Shown: in pieces, positions 37,854 to 47,087 of the stretch
Layout: every line of letters starts with the position of its first letter
Numbering within the stretch: position 1 is the first letter of the stretch
Assembly: GCF_014645015.1 (NCBI RefSeq)
Contig: NZ_BMLC01000004.1
Location: 62,001-126,000, forward strand
Source: Salinibacterium xinjiangense
Lineage (GTDB): Bacteria > Actinomycetota > Actinomycetes > Actinomycetales > Microbacteriaceae
Length of the DNA stretch: 64,000 nt
Direction of reading: 5' to 3'
Program-made: the position numbers and the translations under genes
Notes under the pieces: model-generated
Told to the model about the DNA's origin: nothing
Databases searched by the model: none
The model's input: only the letters and a program-made list of their open reading frames with translations

Positions 37854-39575
37854 TCAGGCGCTGCAGACTCGCAGTGTCACTGCGGTCTTCTGGGCCTGTT
37901 CGCCGACCACGGACTGACCGGACACGGTTCCGCCGGAACAACCCCGATCCGCCGTCACACTCACGGGCAGTTGCAGGGCACTGAGAGCATCATTCGCGTT
38001 CTTCAGTGAGCTTCCTGCAAGATCCGGCACATTCACGAGGCCATTGGAGACGATGAGATCGACCGTGTCACCCTCCCGGATGTTCTCCCCGCTCACGACA
38101 GTCGCGCCGGCAGCAGGATCGGACCGGATGACAGCTCCGTTCGGCAGGTCGGGAGAATAGTCCCTGGCCGTGGTTCCGTACACGAGCTTCCGAGCTTCCA
38201 GTCCGGCTATCGCATCGGCCTCGGTCAACCGGGAGACATCGGGAACGGCAACGGTCACCTCGCCGGACGAAACGAAAACCTTGATAGCTGTGCCCGGCGA
38301 CACCGGGATCCCGGAGACCGGATCCGTACGGATGATGACGTTCTCAGGTATGTCGGCGCTGGACTCCGTGAGTTTTCGGGGGACGAGGTCGCTGCCTTCG
38401 AGGGTGGCCGCCCCCGCTTCGTAGCTCTGTCCCACGACGCTCGGCACATCTCTCGACAGGTTTGGCGCGAGGTTGGCGGGGGTGAGGTTGAAAGTCCAGA
38501 AGATCACGGCCACGATCACGGCCACCATAGTGACGATTCCCGCCCAGATCCAGGCCACGGGCGGGCGGTTCTGGGTGCGCGCGACGCGGTCATCACGATC
38601 GACCGTCAGTTGCCGGATGGCGGCCTCGGATCCGGCGGTGGACGTCGGATTCACTCCGAAAAGGGTGCTGTTGAAGTCGTTCGTCGCTACCTGTTTGCGC
38701 ACGGGCACAGAACCGGCCGCGGCCGTCTCGACATCCGCCCGGAAATCGCTCGCGCTCTGATACCGGCCGAAGCGGTCTTTCGCCAGCGAGCGGAGCACCA
38801 CGGCGTCCAGTGCCGGAGACACTCTCGGGTTCAACGAACTCGGTGCTGCAGCATCGGAGTTGACGTGCTGGTATGCGACCGCGACTGGGTTCTCGCCCCT
38901 GAACGGTGTGCGCCCGGTAAGGAGTTCGAACAACATGATGCCGGTCGAGTAAAGGTCTGTCCGGGCATCGACGGTCTCGCCGCGAGCCTGCTCAGGCGAG
39001 AAGTAGGCAGCGGTTCCGACGATCGCGCTGGTTTCCGCGATCGTCGCCGACGAATCGGAGATGGCCCTCGCTATACCGAAGTCCATCACCTTGACCTGGC
39101 CGCCCGTGGTGATCATGATGTTGCCCGGCTTGATGTCGCGGTGCACGACTCCGGCGCGGTGCGAGTATTCGAGAGCGGTCAGCACCTGGCCAGTGATGCG
39201 GCAGGCTTCTGCGGGTTCGAGAGGCCCGCGGGCAACGATATCTTTGAGCAACTGGCCATCCACGTATTCCATGACGATGTACGGCACGAGAACTTCAGCG
39301 CCGCGGTCGTCCCTGACCGACTCCTCGCCTGCGTCGAAGATCCTGACGATGGTGGGATGGGCCATCTTGGCCGCATCCTGTGCCTCGCGACGGAAGCGGG
39401 TGCGAAAGGCTGGATCCTGGGCCAGGGACGGCTTCAACAGTTTGATCGCGACACGTCGGCCGAGTCGGTTGTCTGTACCCACGTGTACATCGGCCATGCC
39501 GCCGTGCCCGAGGAGATCGCCGACCTGGTAGCGCCCGGCGAGTTCACGCACACCCTGTGCCACGCCTTCGATCAC
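37854..39575 (-). CDS. pknB: Serine/threonine protein kinase PknB with PASTA domains
   Basis: A 573-residue receptor kinase. The cytoplasmic kinase domain (about 12-275) has a Gly-rich loop LGHGGMADVHVG, the ATP lysine VAIKLLKP, the catalytic loop HRDIKPGNIMI and DFGIARA. After a linker comes one transmembrane helix (about 338-358) and three PASTA repeats (about 375-573, each with an extended VPDV/VPSVVG start), which bind peptidoglycan fragments. GTG at 39575 follows AGGAGA. It is the last gene of the leftward fhaA-to-pknB operon and is convergent with the amidotransferase gene. Confidence 0.95.
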   Translation of the reverse strand: MIEGVAQGVRELAGRYQVGDLLGHGGMADVHVGTDNRLGRRVAIKLLKPSLAQDPAFRTRFRREAQDAAKMAHPTIVRIFDAGEESVRDDRGAEVLVPYIVMEYVDGQLLKDIVARGPLEPAEACRITGQVLTALEYSHRAGVVHRDIKPGNIMITTGGQVKVMDFGIARAISDSSATIAETSAIVGTAAYFSPEQARGETVDARTDLYSTGIMLFELLTGRTPFRGENPVAVAYQHVNSDAAAPSSLNPRVSPALDAVVLRSLAKDRFGRYQSASDFRADVETAAAGSVPVRKQVATNDFNSTLFGVNPTSTAGSEAAIRQLTVDRDDRVARTQNRPPVAWIWAGIVTMVAVIVAVIFWTFNLTPANLAPNLSRDVPSVVGQSYEAGAATLEGSDLVPRKLTESSADIPENVIIRTDPVSGIPVSPGTAIKVFVSSGEVTVAVPDVSRLTEADAIAGLEARKLVYGTTARDYSPDLPNGAVIRSDPAAGATVVSGENIREGDTVDLIVSNGLVNVPDLAGSSLKNANDALSALQLPVSVTADRGCSGGTVSGQSVVGEQAQKTAVTLRVCSA

Positions 39576-39672
39576 GGTCTATCTCCTGGTCGTCACGGGT
39601 ACACCTGCGGAATCAATGCTCTCGACAGTGTAACCGCTGGGCCGACACGAACTCTGGCGCCCACTGCGACCG

Positions 39673-41352
39673 TTAGGGTCCCGTTACGACCGTGACGGAG
39701 GTGGCGTCAGACAGTGGTGACTCGAAATCGGTACATACCGCGGTGTAGGTCACCGAGGTCGTGGTTCCCACCGTGCTCGAGATCGTAATGTCGACGGATG
39801 TCGCGCTAGCGGGCTGGCTGGAATTCTGCGGGGTTCCGTTCATCGCCTGTACGTTGAAGCCGCTCAGCACGTGCTCCGCCGGGCAGCCCGAGTAGGCAGG
39901 CCACGTGAATGTGACGACCGCGCCGGGGAGGTACGGACCGGCCGAAGCCACCGACGGTGCGGGTTTCGTAGCGGTGGGCGGCTGCTCCGGAATGGCCGAA
40001 TAGAACGAAACGGTGATGGTCTCGCCTACACGCACGTTGCCAGAGGGCGTGGCGCTGTAGGCCAGCCCCTCCTGCTCAGGGGTAGGGGCGACGGTGCCAT
40101 CCCTGCCGTTGAGCAGGAGGCGGAGCTCGGTCAGTCGGGCCTCAACGACATCCCTGGTTCGACCCACGAGTTCCGTCGGGTCGAGAGCCACTCTGTCGCT
40201 CGTGGGCGGCGGAGGGGACGCGGGCGGTGCCGAACTCGTCTCTGCACGGGTGGGGGGTGCTGACGTCGGTGCCTCCTGGTTTTCGATCGGGTTGACGATG
40301 AGGGCAATGATCGTGCCAACCAGCACCAGGGCCAGTAGTGAGATCAGGATAACCAGCGGCCACGTCCACGGGTTGCGCGTCCGGGTCTCGATCGGCGCCG
40401 TCGAGGTAGGGACCGGCCCCTGGGTGCTCATGACCCTGGTGGCTTGGGTGTTTTGCCCATAGTTGGGCCCGACGGTGGCTGCGAGAGTGCCGTCGCCGAG
40501 AACGCCGGGCACCGCAGCGGCGGCGGCTGCGACATCTCCACGTCTCAGGGCCTGCGCTGCACGGGCGAGGTGGGACGTGGAGGCCGGCCGGTCTGCAGGG
40601 TTCTTGGCCAGACAGGCGTAGACAAGATTGCGCACCGGGTCGGCAACCGTGGCCGGCAGTTCGGGCGGTGTCTCGTTGATCTGGGCCATGGCGATGGCGA
40701 CCTGCGATTCGCCCGTGAAGGGGCGTCGGCCAGCCAATGATTCGTACGCGACGATGCCGAGCGAATAGATGTCTGTGCTCGGTGAGGCCGAATGACCGCT
40801 CGCCTGTTCAGGTGACAGGTACTGCACGGTGCCCATGACCTGGCCCGTCGCGGTGAGCGGGACCTGGTCGGCGATGCGAGCGATGCCGAAGTCGGTGATC
40901 TTCACGCGGCCGTCGGGCGTGATCAACAGGTTTCCCGGCTTGATATCGCGATGTACCAGCCCGGCGGCGTGGGCGGCCTGCAGTGCTGCAGCGGTCTGGG
41001 CGACGATATCGAGGACGCGGTCGGTCGAGAGCACACGCTCGCGCTCGAGGATCGCACTCAGCGCCTCCCCGGGCACGAGCTCCATGACGAGGTAGGCGCT
41101 ACCGTCTTCTTCTCCGTAGTCGAAGACGTTGGCGATGCCCTCGTGATTGACAAGAGCCGCGTGGCGCGCCTCGGCACGGAAACGCTCGAGGAACCCGGGG
41201 TCACCGAGGTACTCGTCCTTCAGGATTTTGATGGCGACGGTGCGACCGATGACCAGGTCTGTTGCCTGCCACACTTCACCCATGCCACCGATGGCGATGC
41301 GACTGGAGAGCTGGTAGCGGCCACCGAAGGTGAGTCCACTCGATGGTCTCAT
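39673..41352 (-). CDS. pknA: Serine/threonine protein kinase PknA-like with large extracytoplasmic region
   Basis: A 559-residue kinase at the PknA position. Kinase domain (about 12-270): Gly-rich loop IAIGGMGEVWQA, VAIKILKD, HRDIKPGNLLI, DFGIARIAD. A linker and one transmembrane helix (about 329-350) follow. The outer part (about 200 residues) begins with a Pro/Ser-rich stretch, then a PASTA-like module (about 390-450), then a beta-rich, fibronectin-III-like segment with two cysteines. Mycobacterial PknA is shorter and lacks such modules. The start (ATG 41352) overlaps the pbpA stop by 4 bp. It should phosphorylate cell-wall and division proteins. Confidence 0.93.
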   Translation of the reverse strand: MRPSSGLTFGGRYQLSSRIAIGGMGEVWQATDLVIGRTVAIKILKDEYLGDPGFLERFRAEARHAALVNHEGIANVFDYGEEDGSAYLVMELVPGEALSAILERERVLSTDRVLDIVAQTAAALQAAHAAGLVHRDIKPGNLLITPDGRVKITDFGIARIADQVPLTATGQVMGTVQYLSPEQASGHSASPSTDIYSLGIVAYESLAGRRPFTGESQVAIAMAQINETPPELPATVADPVRNLVYACLAKNPADRPASTSHLARAAQALRRGDVAAAAAAVPGVLGDGTLAATVGPNYGQNTQATRVMSTQGPVPTSTAPIETRTRNPWTWPLVILISLLALVLVGTIIALIVNPIENQEAPTSAPPTRAETSSAPPASPPPPTSDRVALDPTELVGRTRDVVEARLTELRLLLNGRDGTVAPTPEQEGLAYSATPSGNVRVGETITVSFYSAIPEQPPTATKPAPSVASAGPYLPGAVVTFTWPAYSGCPAEHVLSGFNVQAMNGTPQNSSQPASATSVDITISSTVGTTTSVTYTAVCTDFESPLSDATSVTVVTGP

Positions 41353-42803
41353 CTGTTCAACACCGCCTCTAATACCTGCTTGCCAATGGGGGCTGAGATT
41401 CTGCTGGACAGGCCATCCTGGCCCAGCCCGCCACCATCCTGTACGACGACGGCGACAACAACCTCGGGGTCCTGTGCCGGCGCGAAACCGGTGAACCACA
41501 GGGTGTAGGGATCACCCGCGCCGTTCTCTGCCGTACCGGTCTTTCCCGCCACATCGACCCCATCTATTGTGGCAGTATTCGCAGCACCGTTGGCGACAGA
41601 TGCGACCATGAGCCCCTTCATCGTCGCGGCAGTCTGTTCGCTCATCGCCCGCCTGAATTCCGTGGGGGTGAACTGCTCGATCGAGTTCAGGTTCGATGAC
41701 AGGATGCTCTCCACCAGGTTCGGTTTCATGATCGTTCCTCCATTGGCTATTGCCATCGACACCATCGCCATCTGGAGTGGGGATGCCCGGACCTCGCTCT
41801 GACCGAACGCCGAGAGCATCGTGCTCGGCTCGTCCAGCACTCGCGGGTACACGCTCGCGGTTGAGGTGAGTGGAACGTCGATGCTCTCGTTGAATCCGAA
41901 CTTATTGGCCTGCTCGAGGATGGCGCGGTATCCGAGCTGCTGGCCTAGCTCGGCCATCGGGATGTTGCACGACAGCCTGACCGCGGTGGCGATGGTCGCG
42001 GTGTCCCCCGGTCCGCAGGGTGCTTCGTCCGAGTTGCTGATCTGGAAGCTCGACTGCGGCAGCGTCAGGGTAGCGGGGTTGGGGAAGGCGCTGTCTGCCG
42101 TGAAGCTCCCACTGTCAATGGCGGCTGACGCTACGACGAGCTTGAAAGTGGAACCGGGCGGGTCGAGGGCACCGGCGAGCGTGCGGTTGAACAGCGGCCC
42201 GGATGGGTCATTGAGTAACTGGTCGTAGGTCGCGATGACCTGCGCGGAATCGTGGACGGCGAACAGGTTCGGGTCGAAGGTCGGCTTTGACACCATGGCG
42301 ATGATCTCGCCGGTCTTGGGCCGGATCGCGATGACGGCACCTTTGTAGTCGCCGAGCGCATCCCAGGCAGCCTGTTGAACGATCGGATCGATCGTGAGTT
42401 CCACCGAGGCGCCCTTCGGCTTCTGGCCGGTGACGATCGCGTTGACCTGGTCGAAGAACTGGTTGTTCGACGTGCCGCTGAGGTAGTCGTTGAGCGAATC
42501 CTCGAGCCCGGTGTTGCCCTGGTTCAGGGTGAGGTATCCGGTCACGGGCGCGTACAGCGGCCCGTTCGTGTACACCCGCTGGAACTTGAACTCGTCGTCA
42601 CTCGGCTGGGACAGCGCGATGGGCTGACCGTCGACGAGGATCGGTCCGCGCTCGGCCGAGTAACTGGCGTAGAGGGTGCGTGAGTTGCGGCCGTCTGCCT
42701 TCAGGTTGTCGACGGCGACCACCTGGATGATCGACGTGGAGATGAAGAGCGCAACGAACATCAGCAGCACGACCGTGCTGACGCGTTTCAGTTCCTTATT
42801 CAC
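41349..42803 (-). CDS. pbpA: Penicillin-binding protein PbpA (transpeptidase, FtsI-like family)
   Basis: A 484-residue class B penicillin-binding protein that crosslinks peptidoglycan outside the membrane. It has an N-terminal transmembrane helix (about 9-29), a pedestal domain, and the transpeptidase domain with PGSTFK (SxxK, about 222), SCN (about 281) and AGKTGTAE (KTG, about 425). GTG 42803 is the start. It is coupled at both ends by 4-bp overlaps: rodA upstream and pknA downstream. This is the Rv0016c equivalent, acting with the RodA glycosyltransferase. Confidence 0.95.
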   Translation of the reverse strand: MNKELKRVSTVVLLMFVALFISTSIIQVVAVDNLKADGRNSRTLYASYSAERGPILVDGQPIALSQPSDDEFKFQRVYTNGPLYAPVTGYLTLNQGNTGLEDSLNDYLSGTSNNQFFDQVNAIVTGQKPKGASVELTIDPIVQQAAWDALGDYKGAVIAIRPKTGEIIAMVSKPTFDPNLFAVHDSAQVIATYDQLLNDPSGPLFNRTLAGALDPPGSTFKLVVASAAIDSGSFTADSAFPNPATLTLPQSSFQISNSDEAPCGPGDTATIATAVRLSCNIPMAELGQQLGYRAILEQANKFGFNESIDVPLTSTASVYPRVLDEPSTMLSAFGQSEVRASPLQMAMVSMAIANGGTIMKPNLVESILSSNLNSIEQFTPTEFRRAMSEQTAATMKGLMVASVANGAANTATIDGVDVAGKTGTAENGAGDPYTLWFTGFAPAQDPEVVVAVVVQDGGGLGQDGLSSRISAPIGKQVLEAVLNR

Positions 42804-44245
42804 TTGTTCACCACCAGACGGCTGTCAGGGATGGGGTCGACGACGAGTAGCGGCTGGTTCCTGACGCTATCCGACAACCTCAGCAGCAGTGCGGCGATGA
42901 TCCAGTTGGCCACGAGGGACGAACCTCCCGCCGCGAGAAACGGGGTCGTGAGACCGGTCAGCGGGATGACCCTTGTCACGCCGCCGATGACCACGAAGAC
43001 CTGCAACGCGATGACGAAAGAGAGCCCGACGCCGAGGAGGCGACCGAAGTCATCCTGTCCAGCGAATCCGATGCGGAAACCGCGGGAGACGAAGAGCAGA
43101 TAAAGCCCCAGGATGGCGAAGACGCCGATCAGCCCGAGCTCTTCACCGAGCGCGGAGATGATGTAGTCGCTTTCGGCCAGTGGCGTGATCTCGGGACTCC
43201 CCTGCCCCAGGCCGGTGCCGATCAGGCCGCCATCGGCGAGACCGAACATCCCCTGCACGAGCTGGTAGCTGCCGCCGGTAGCGTCATAGATCTCAGGGTT
43301 GAACGCGTCGAGCCAGGCATCCACTCGACCGCCCACGTAACCGAGAGTCTGGCTCGCCACAAACGCGCCGAGGAGGAACAGCCCGAGACCCAGCACGATC
43401 CAGCTCGAGCGACCGGTCGCGACATAGAGCATGACCAGGAACAGCCCGAAATACAGCAGGGCGGTTCCGAGGTCACGTTGCACCACCAGCACGAGCATGG
43501 ATGCCGCGAACACGACGAGCACCGGACCGAGATCGCGGGCCCGCGGGAATTGCATCCCGAGGATCTTCCGCCCGACCATCGAGAGCGAATCCCGGGCGGT
43601 TACGAGGTAACCCGCGAAAAATATTGCCAGGGCGACCTTGCCCAGCTCGCCGGGCTGGAACGAGAAGGGCCCGATCTTAATCCACAACTGTGCGCTGGTT
43701 CCCAGGTCACTGCCGATCAGCGGCAGCATCGGCAGGATGAGCAGCAGGATGCCACTGGCCATCGCGATATAGGTATAGCGCTGCAGCACGCGATGGTTGC
43801 GCACGACGAGGAGCACGGCGATCGCTATGACTATCGAGAGCACCGTCCAGGCGACCTGGCGCACTCCCCCGTTATCCCAGCCCGCCATCCCGTAGGCCAG
43901 GTCGACGCGGTAGATCATGGCGATGCCGAGGCCGTTGAGAACCGTGGCGATGGGCAGGATCAGCGGATCGGCGTCGCGGGCGACGACCCGCAGCACGACA
44001 TGCAGCACGAGAACCAGCACCCCGAGCATCCCGACCTGAACCAGCATGCTCGATTCGAGCTGGCCGAGCGCACCGAGCTGCACGAGTGCGATGGCGCCCA
44101 CATCGATGCCGATCGCGACGATGAGCAGCGCGAGCTCGAGGTTACGCAGCCTTGCGGGGACTTTCAGGCGCAATCGGATCGTCGACGTGAGCGTCGACAG
44201 GGTTCCGGTGTCAGTTGAGGCGGCGATGTCAGGGCGTCCCGACAC
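42800..44245 (-). CDS. rodA: FtsW/RodA/SpoVE family glycosyltransferase
   Basis: A polytopic membrane glycosyltransferase of the SEDS family, polymerising lipid II into glycan. From the GTG at 44245 it has 481 residues; an ATG at 44275 is an alternative, so the start is uncertain (overlap with pstP of 17 or 47 bp). About 11-12 transmembrane helices are visible. Signature motifs include QPGELGKVALAIFFAGYL (about 190), and the C-terminal VRVIPLTGLTTPFLAAGGSS-type loop, read here as VTRVIPLTGLTTPFLAAGG. It pairs with the class B PBP encoded 4 bp overlapping downstream. Confidence 0.92.
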   Translation of the reverse strand: MSGRPDIAASTDTGTLSTLTSTIRLRLKVPARLRNLELALLIVAIGIDVGAIALVQLGALGQLESSMLVQVGMLGVLVLVLHVVLRVVARDADPLILPIATVLNGLGIAMIYRVDLAYGMAGWDNGGVRQVAWTVLSIVIAIAVLLVVRNHRVLQRYTYIAMASGILLLILPMLPLIGSDLGTSAQLWIKIGPFSFQPGELGKVALAIFFAGYLVTARDSLSMVGRKILGMQFPRARDLGPVLVVFAASMLVLVVQRDLGTALLYFGLFLVMLYVATGRSSWIVLGLGLFLLGAFVASQTLGYVGGRVDAWLDAFNPEIYDATGGSYQLVQGMFGLADGGLIGTGLGQGSPEITPLAESDYIISALGEELGLIGVFAILGLYLLFVSRGFRIGFAGQDDFGRLLGVGLSFVIALQVFVVIGGVTRVIPLTGLTTPFLAAGGSSLVANWIIAALLLRLSDSVRNQPLLVVDPIPDSRLVVNK

Positions 44246-45473
44246 TCTTGAGCTGTTCGATGATGCGTTCGGCATCCTCGATGCTGTCTGCATTGATGGT
44301 CGCCTCGACAGTGTCGCGCTGGTAGAGCGGCAGGTCGTCGAGTTGCAGGGTGGTGCTGCGGTAGACGTGTGACAGCGAGATGGGGCCGAGATCCTGTTGC
44401 ACACCCTGGAAGATGGTGACCCGACCGTTCTCGGCGCCGACGAAGTAGTGGCGCTGTGTGAACTCGTACCCGATCGCGCAGGCGGCCACGATGAGTCCGG
44501 CGACGATCACGATGAACGCCAGCCAGCCGATCTGACGACGGACCTCGCGGCGCCGATCCTCCTGGATCAGCGCCGTCAGGTAGTCGTCTGATTCCGGTTC
44601 GAAGTGGCTGTCTTCGGGTGGGGAGGCCTTCAGCGGATGCAGAAGAAGGCTCGGCAACCGCAGGGGCCGTCGCACGACATCGTTCTCGAAGACGAGCGGC
44701 ACGGCGGCGGAACCGACGGTGACCGGCGGCAGGTGGGAGGAATCCGCCGAATCATCGATATCGACGATGATCACGGTCACGTTGTCGGGCGCACCCTGAT
44801 CGAGGCTGTCTCTCACCAGCCGCTCGGCGGCCGACTGGGCGGCCGGAATCGTCGACAGGGCGAGGTGCATCTTGTCGTCGGTGACATAGCTGCTGAGGCC
44901 ATCGGAGCACAGTAGCCAGCGATCACCCGACCTGGTGTCGAGCACGGCGGTGTCGATCTCCGGAGACGCGTCGACGTCGCCGAGCACGCGCATGAGCACG
45001 GAGCGGCGCGGGTGCACTGCAGCCTCTTCGGCCGTGATGCGACCGCTGTCGACGAGGCGTTGCACGAAGGTGTGGTCAGCGGTGACCTGCGTCAGGACGT
45101 TGCCACGCAGGAGGTAGATGCGGGAGTCGCCGATGTGCGCGAGTGCGATCTGGTTGTTGACACGCAGGATGCCGCTCACCGTCGTACCCATCCCGGTGAG
45201 TTCGGCGTGCTCGAACACGGTCTCAGCGAGCAGGGAGTTCGCGGCGAGCAGGGCGGTGCGGAGCGCGAACTCGGCGTCGTGTGGAGAGGAGTATGCCCGA
45301 TCGGTCTCGGTGATCCGCTTGACGGCGATAGCCGAGGCGACGTCGCCACCGGCGTGGCCACCCATACCGTCTGCGACGACGAACAGGTACTGGCCGGCGT
45401 ATCCGCTGTCCTGGTTATTGCTGCGGACTTTGCCCACGTGCGAAACTGCCGCACTCTTCCCCGTGGTGGTCAT
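44229..45473 (-). CDS. pstP: PP2C-family serine/threonine phosphatase PstP
   Basis: A 414-residue membrane-anchored phosphatase that reverses PknA/PknB phosphorylation. Cytoplasmic PP2C domain (about 1-235) with metal-binding VRSNNQDS (about 18), the VVADGMGGHAGG motif (about 33) and SDGL (about 190) and GAPDNVTVIIV (about 220). A linker leads to one transmembrane helix (about 315-338) and an extracytoplasmic tail of about 75 residues. ATG 45473 was chosen over one 21 nt earlier that overlaps fhaB. It lies between fhaB and rodA in the conserved operon. Confidence 0.95.
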   Translation of the reverse strand: MTTTGKSAAVSHVGKVRSNNQDSGYAGQYLFVVADGMGGHAGGDVASAIAVKRITETDRAYSSPHDAEFALRTALLAANSLLAETVFEHAELTGMGTTVSGILRVNNQIALAHIGDSRIYLLRGNVLTQVTADHTFVQRLVDSGRITAEEAAVHPRRSVLMRVLGDVDASPEIDTAVLDTRSGDRWLLCSDGLSSYVTDDKMHLALSTIPAAQSAAERLVRDSLDQGAPDNVTVIIVDIDDSADSSHLPPVTVGSAAVPLVFENDVVRRPLRLPSLLLHPLKASPPEDSHFEPESDDYLTALIQEDRRREVRRQIGWLAFIVIVAGLIVAACAIGYEFTQRHYFVGAENGRVTIFQGVQQDLGPISLSHVYRSTTLQLDDLPLYQRDTVEATINADSIEDAERIIEQLKSVGTP

Positions 45474-45477
45474 CCAG

Positions 45478-46002
45478 TTACCGCCGCAGTTCAAAGCTCG
45501 TCGTGCCGATTTTGACCGGCGTGTTCAACGGCACCTGCGTCGGAACCAGCACGCGGGTTCCATTCAGGAAGGTGCCGTTGGTCGAATCCAGGTCCTGGAT
45601 AACCCAGCCATCGGCCCACAGCAGCAGTCGAGCATGATGGGTCGATGTGTAGTCGTCGCGGATCACCAGCGCGGATTCGTTGGAACGCCCGATGGTCATC
45701 GCTTCGGCGGGAAGGTCCATCTCGAGCCCCGATTTCGCTCCACCGGTGATGACCAGGCGGCGGGCATCCAACGAGGTTGGTGGTGAAGATGCAGCCTGGC
45801 GCGGTGCGGACAACTGCTCAGTCATGGGTTCAGGCGCCCTGTACTGGGGCTGTGCTGTCGGTTGCGCCGCCGCTGCGGCGGGAAGCCGGCGTACCTTCTG
45901 GCCGAACAGGTCAGACCTGAGGGCATAGACGATCGCGAAGACGAAGCCCCAGAGCACCACGAGGAAGGCGATCCTCAGGATGAGGAGGGTCAGTTCACTC
46001 AT
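45478..46002 (-). CDS. fhaB: FHA-domain membrane protein FhaB (FipA)
   Basis: A 174-residue protein with one N-terminal transmembrane helix (about 6-28), a variable linker rich in Ala, Pro and Gln (about 35-75), and a C-terminal FHA domain (about 92-170) with IGRSNESALVI, STHHARL and LDSTNGTFLNG, the phosphothreonine-binding loop residues. It reads phosphorylation by PknA/PknB and is linked to division in mycobacteria. ATG 46002 overlaps the fhaA stop. The 4 bp gap to pstP suggests coupling. Confidence 0.94.
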   Translation of the reverse strand: MSELTLLILRIAFLVVLWGFVFAIVYALRSDLFGQKVRRLPAAAAAQPTAQPQYRAPEPMTEQLSAPRQAASSPPTSLDARRLVITGGAKSGLEMDLPAEAMTIGRSNESALVIRDDYTSTHHARLLLWADGWVIQDLDSTNGTFLNGTRVLVPTQVPLNTPVKIGTTSFELRR

Positions 46003-46709
46003 CAGCTAATGCCATCCCGCCGGCCGGAGAGCTCCGAAGAACCGGCAGACTGCGCCAGCACCCTGAACACGATCCTGGTCCTGCCGATGTCGATGACGGA
46101 GTCTGGCGGAAGGGGCGCGCGGTTGACCTTATTGCCGTTCAGGAGGGAGCCGTTCGTTGAACCGAGGTCGTTGACCTCCGCTTTCGTCCCGTCCCACAGG
46201 ATCTCGACGTGCTTGCGGGAGATGCCGGTGTCGTCGACGGTGATGGTCGCATCGCTTCCGCGACCGACGATGGTGCGGGAATGGGTGATCGGGTGTCGCG
46301 TGCCATTGATCTCGAGCACGGGAGTCCACGCAACAGTGCCCTTCACATTCACGGACTGGATCTCGATCATGCCCTGGCTGAGCGTGGAATCCTCGGCCAG
46401 CGTGATAGAGATGCCGCCGGCGAACGAGTAGTGCTGTGCCGCGGCATGCTGTTGCACGAGCCCGGTCAACTCGTCGATGAGGGTTTGGCCGAAGCCGGTC
46501 ATCCTGTCGTAATCGACGCGGTTGAGGTGCACGGTGAATTTATTGGGAACGAGGATGCGGTCGCGCGAGACGACCGCCGCCCTCGTGTCGAGCTCACGGC
46601 GAAGGGCACTGGTGATCTCCACCGGCTGGAGTCCACTTTTGAAGGTCTTGGCGAACGCACCGTTGACGGCGCGCTCGAGACCTTTCTCAAAGCTGTCCAG
46701 AAGACCCAA
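46002..46709 (-). CDS. fhaA: FHA-domain protein FhaA (DUF3662 plus FHA)
   Basis: A 235-residue cytoplasmic phosphothreonine-reading protein. The start is TTG at 46709, supported by AAGGAG at 7 nt, giving MGLLDSFEKGLERAVNGAF, the DUF3662 beginning. DUF3662 covers about 1-110 and a C-terminal FHA domain about 135-225, with IVGRGSDATI, GISRKHVEI and LGSTNGSLLNG. It is half the length of mycobacterial FhaA because the disordered middle is short. In mycobacteria FhaA binds phosphorylated MviN, but MurJ here lacks that domain. It is the first gene of the leftward operon. Confidence 0.92.
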   Translation of the reverse strand: MGLLDSFEKGLERAVNGAFAKTFKSGLQPVEITSALRRELDTRAAVVSRDRILVPNKFTVHLNRVDYDRMTGFGQTLIDELTGLVQQHAAAQHYSFAGGISITLAEDSTLSQGMIEIQSVNVKGTVAWTPVLEINGTRHPITHSRTIVGRGSDATITVDDTGISRKHVEILWDGTKAEVNDLGSTNGSLLNGNKVNRAPLPPDSVIDIGRTRIVFRVLAQSAGSSELSGRRDGIS

Positions 46710-46866
46710 AACACTCCTTGTTATTGCCCTTACTGGATACCGATGTTAGCTGCTGGCTGCTGCGACGGCCGCCTCGCCACCACAAAAGCAGCCTATTCAC
46801 ACGTGAGCGACCGCGTTGGAGGCAGTGATTCATGGGGATCGGGCGCATCCGCAACCCCCTCGTACT

Positions 46867-46874
46867 GTGATAAT
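46867..46874 (+). promoter_or_regulatory. Candidate extended -10 promoter of tRNA-Leu
   Basis: TGTGATAAT (TGn then GATAAT, -10 at 46869-46874) lies 35 bp before the tRNA-Leu 5' end, a distance suited to start near 46881. No good -35 hexamer is seen at 17 bp. The rest of the gap between fhaA and tRNA-Leu shows nothing else. Confidence 0.4.
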
Positions 46875-46908
46875 CTCGCTCAGTCGGTGGCGTGCTGCCG
46901 GCAGGTGA

Positions 46909-46992
46909 GCGCGAGTGGCGAAATTGGCAGACGCGCACGGTTCAGGTCCGTGTGCCCGAAAGGGCATGGGGGTTCAAGTCCCCCCTCGCGCA
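46909..46992 (+). tRNA. tRNA-Leu (anticodon CAG)
   Basis: An 84-nt class II tRNA. Acceptor GCGCGAG/CTCGCGC, anticodon stem CACGG/CCGTG with loop TTCAGGT and anticodon CAG at 46943-46945, a long variable arm TGCCCGAAAGGGCA and a T arm GGGGGTTCAAGTCCCCC. Its place after fhaA is the same as that of leuT in mycobacteria. Confidence 0.96.
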
Positions 46993-47003
46993 CCGCACCG
47001 CAT

Positions 47004-47034
47004 GAAAGCGTCCCTCATTTCGGGGGGCGCTTTC
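47004..47034 (+). terminator. Hairpin terminator after tRNA-Leu
   Basis: GAAAGCGTCCC pairs with GGGGCGCTTTC (one U-G pair) around a loop of about 9 nt, starting 12 bp beyond the tRNA. The U-run after it is weak. Confidence 0.6.
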
Positions 47035-47087
47035 GTGCGTTTAACCTGCGGTCGCTACGCTCGTGTCATGAGTCAAAACGAGGCCAT

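Noticed and set aside
46209-47087. Upstream extension of the endonuclease frame
   Set aside because: It would run through fhaA antisense and tRNA-Leu. The ATG at 47088 has a ribosome site and gives the normal nuclease length.
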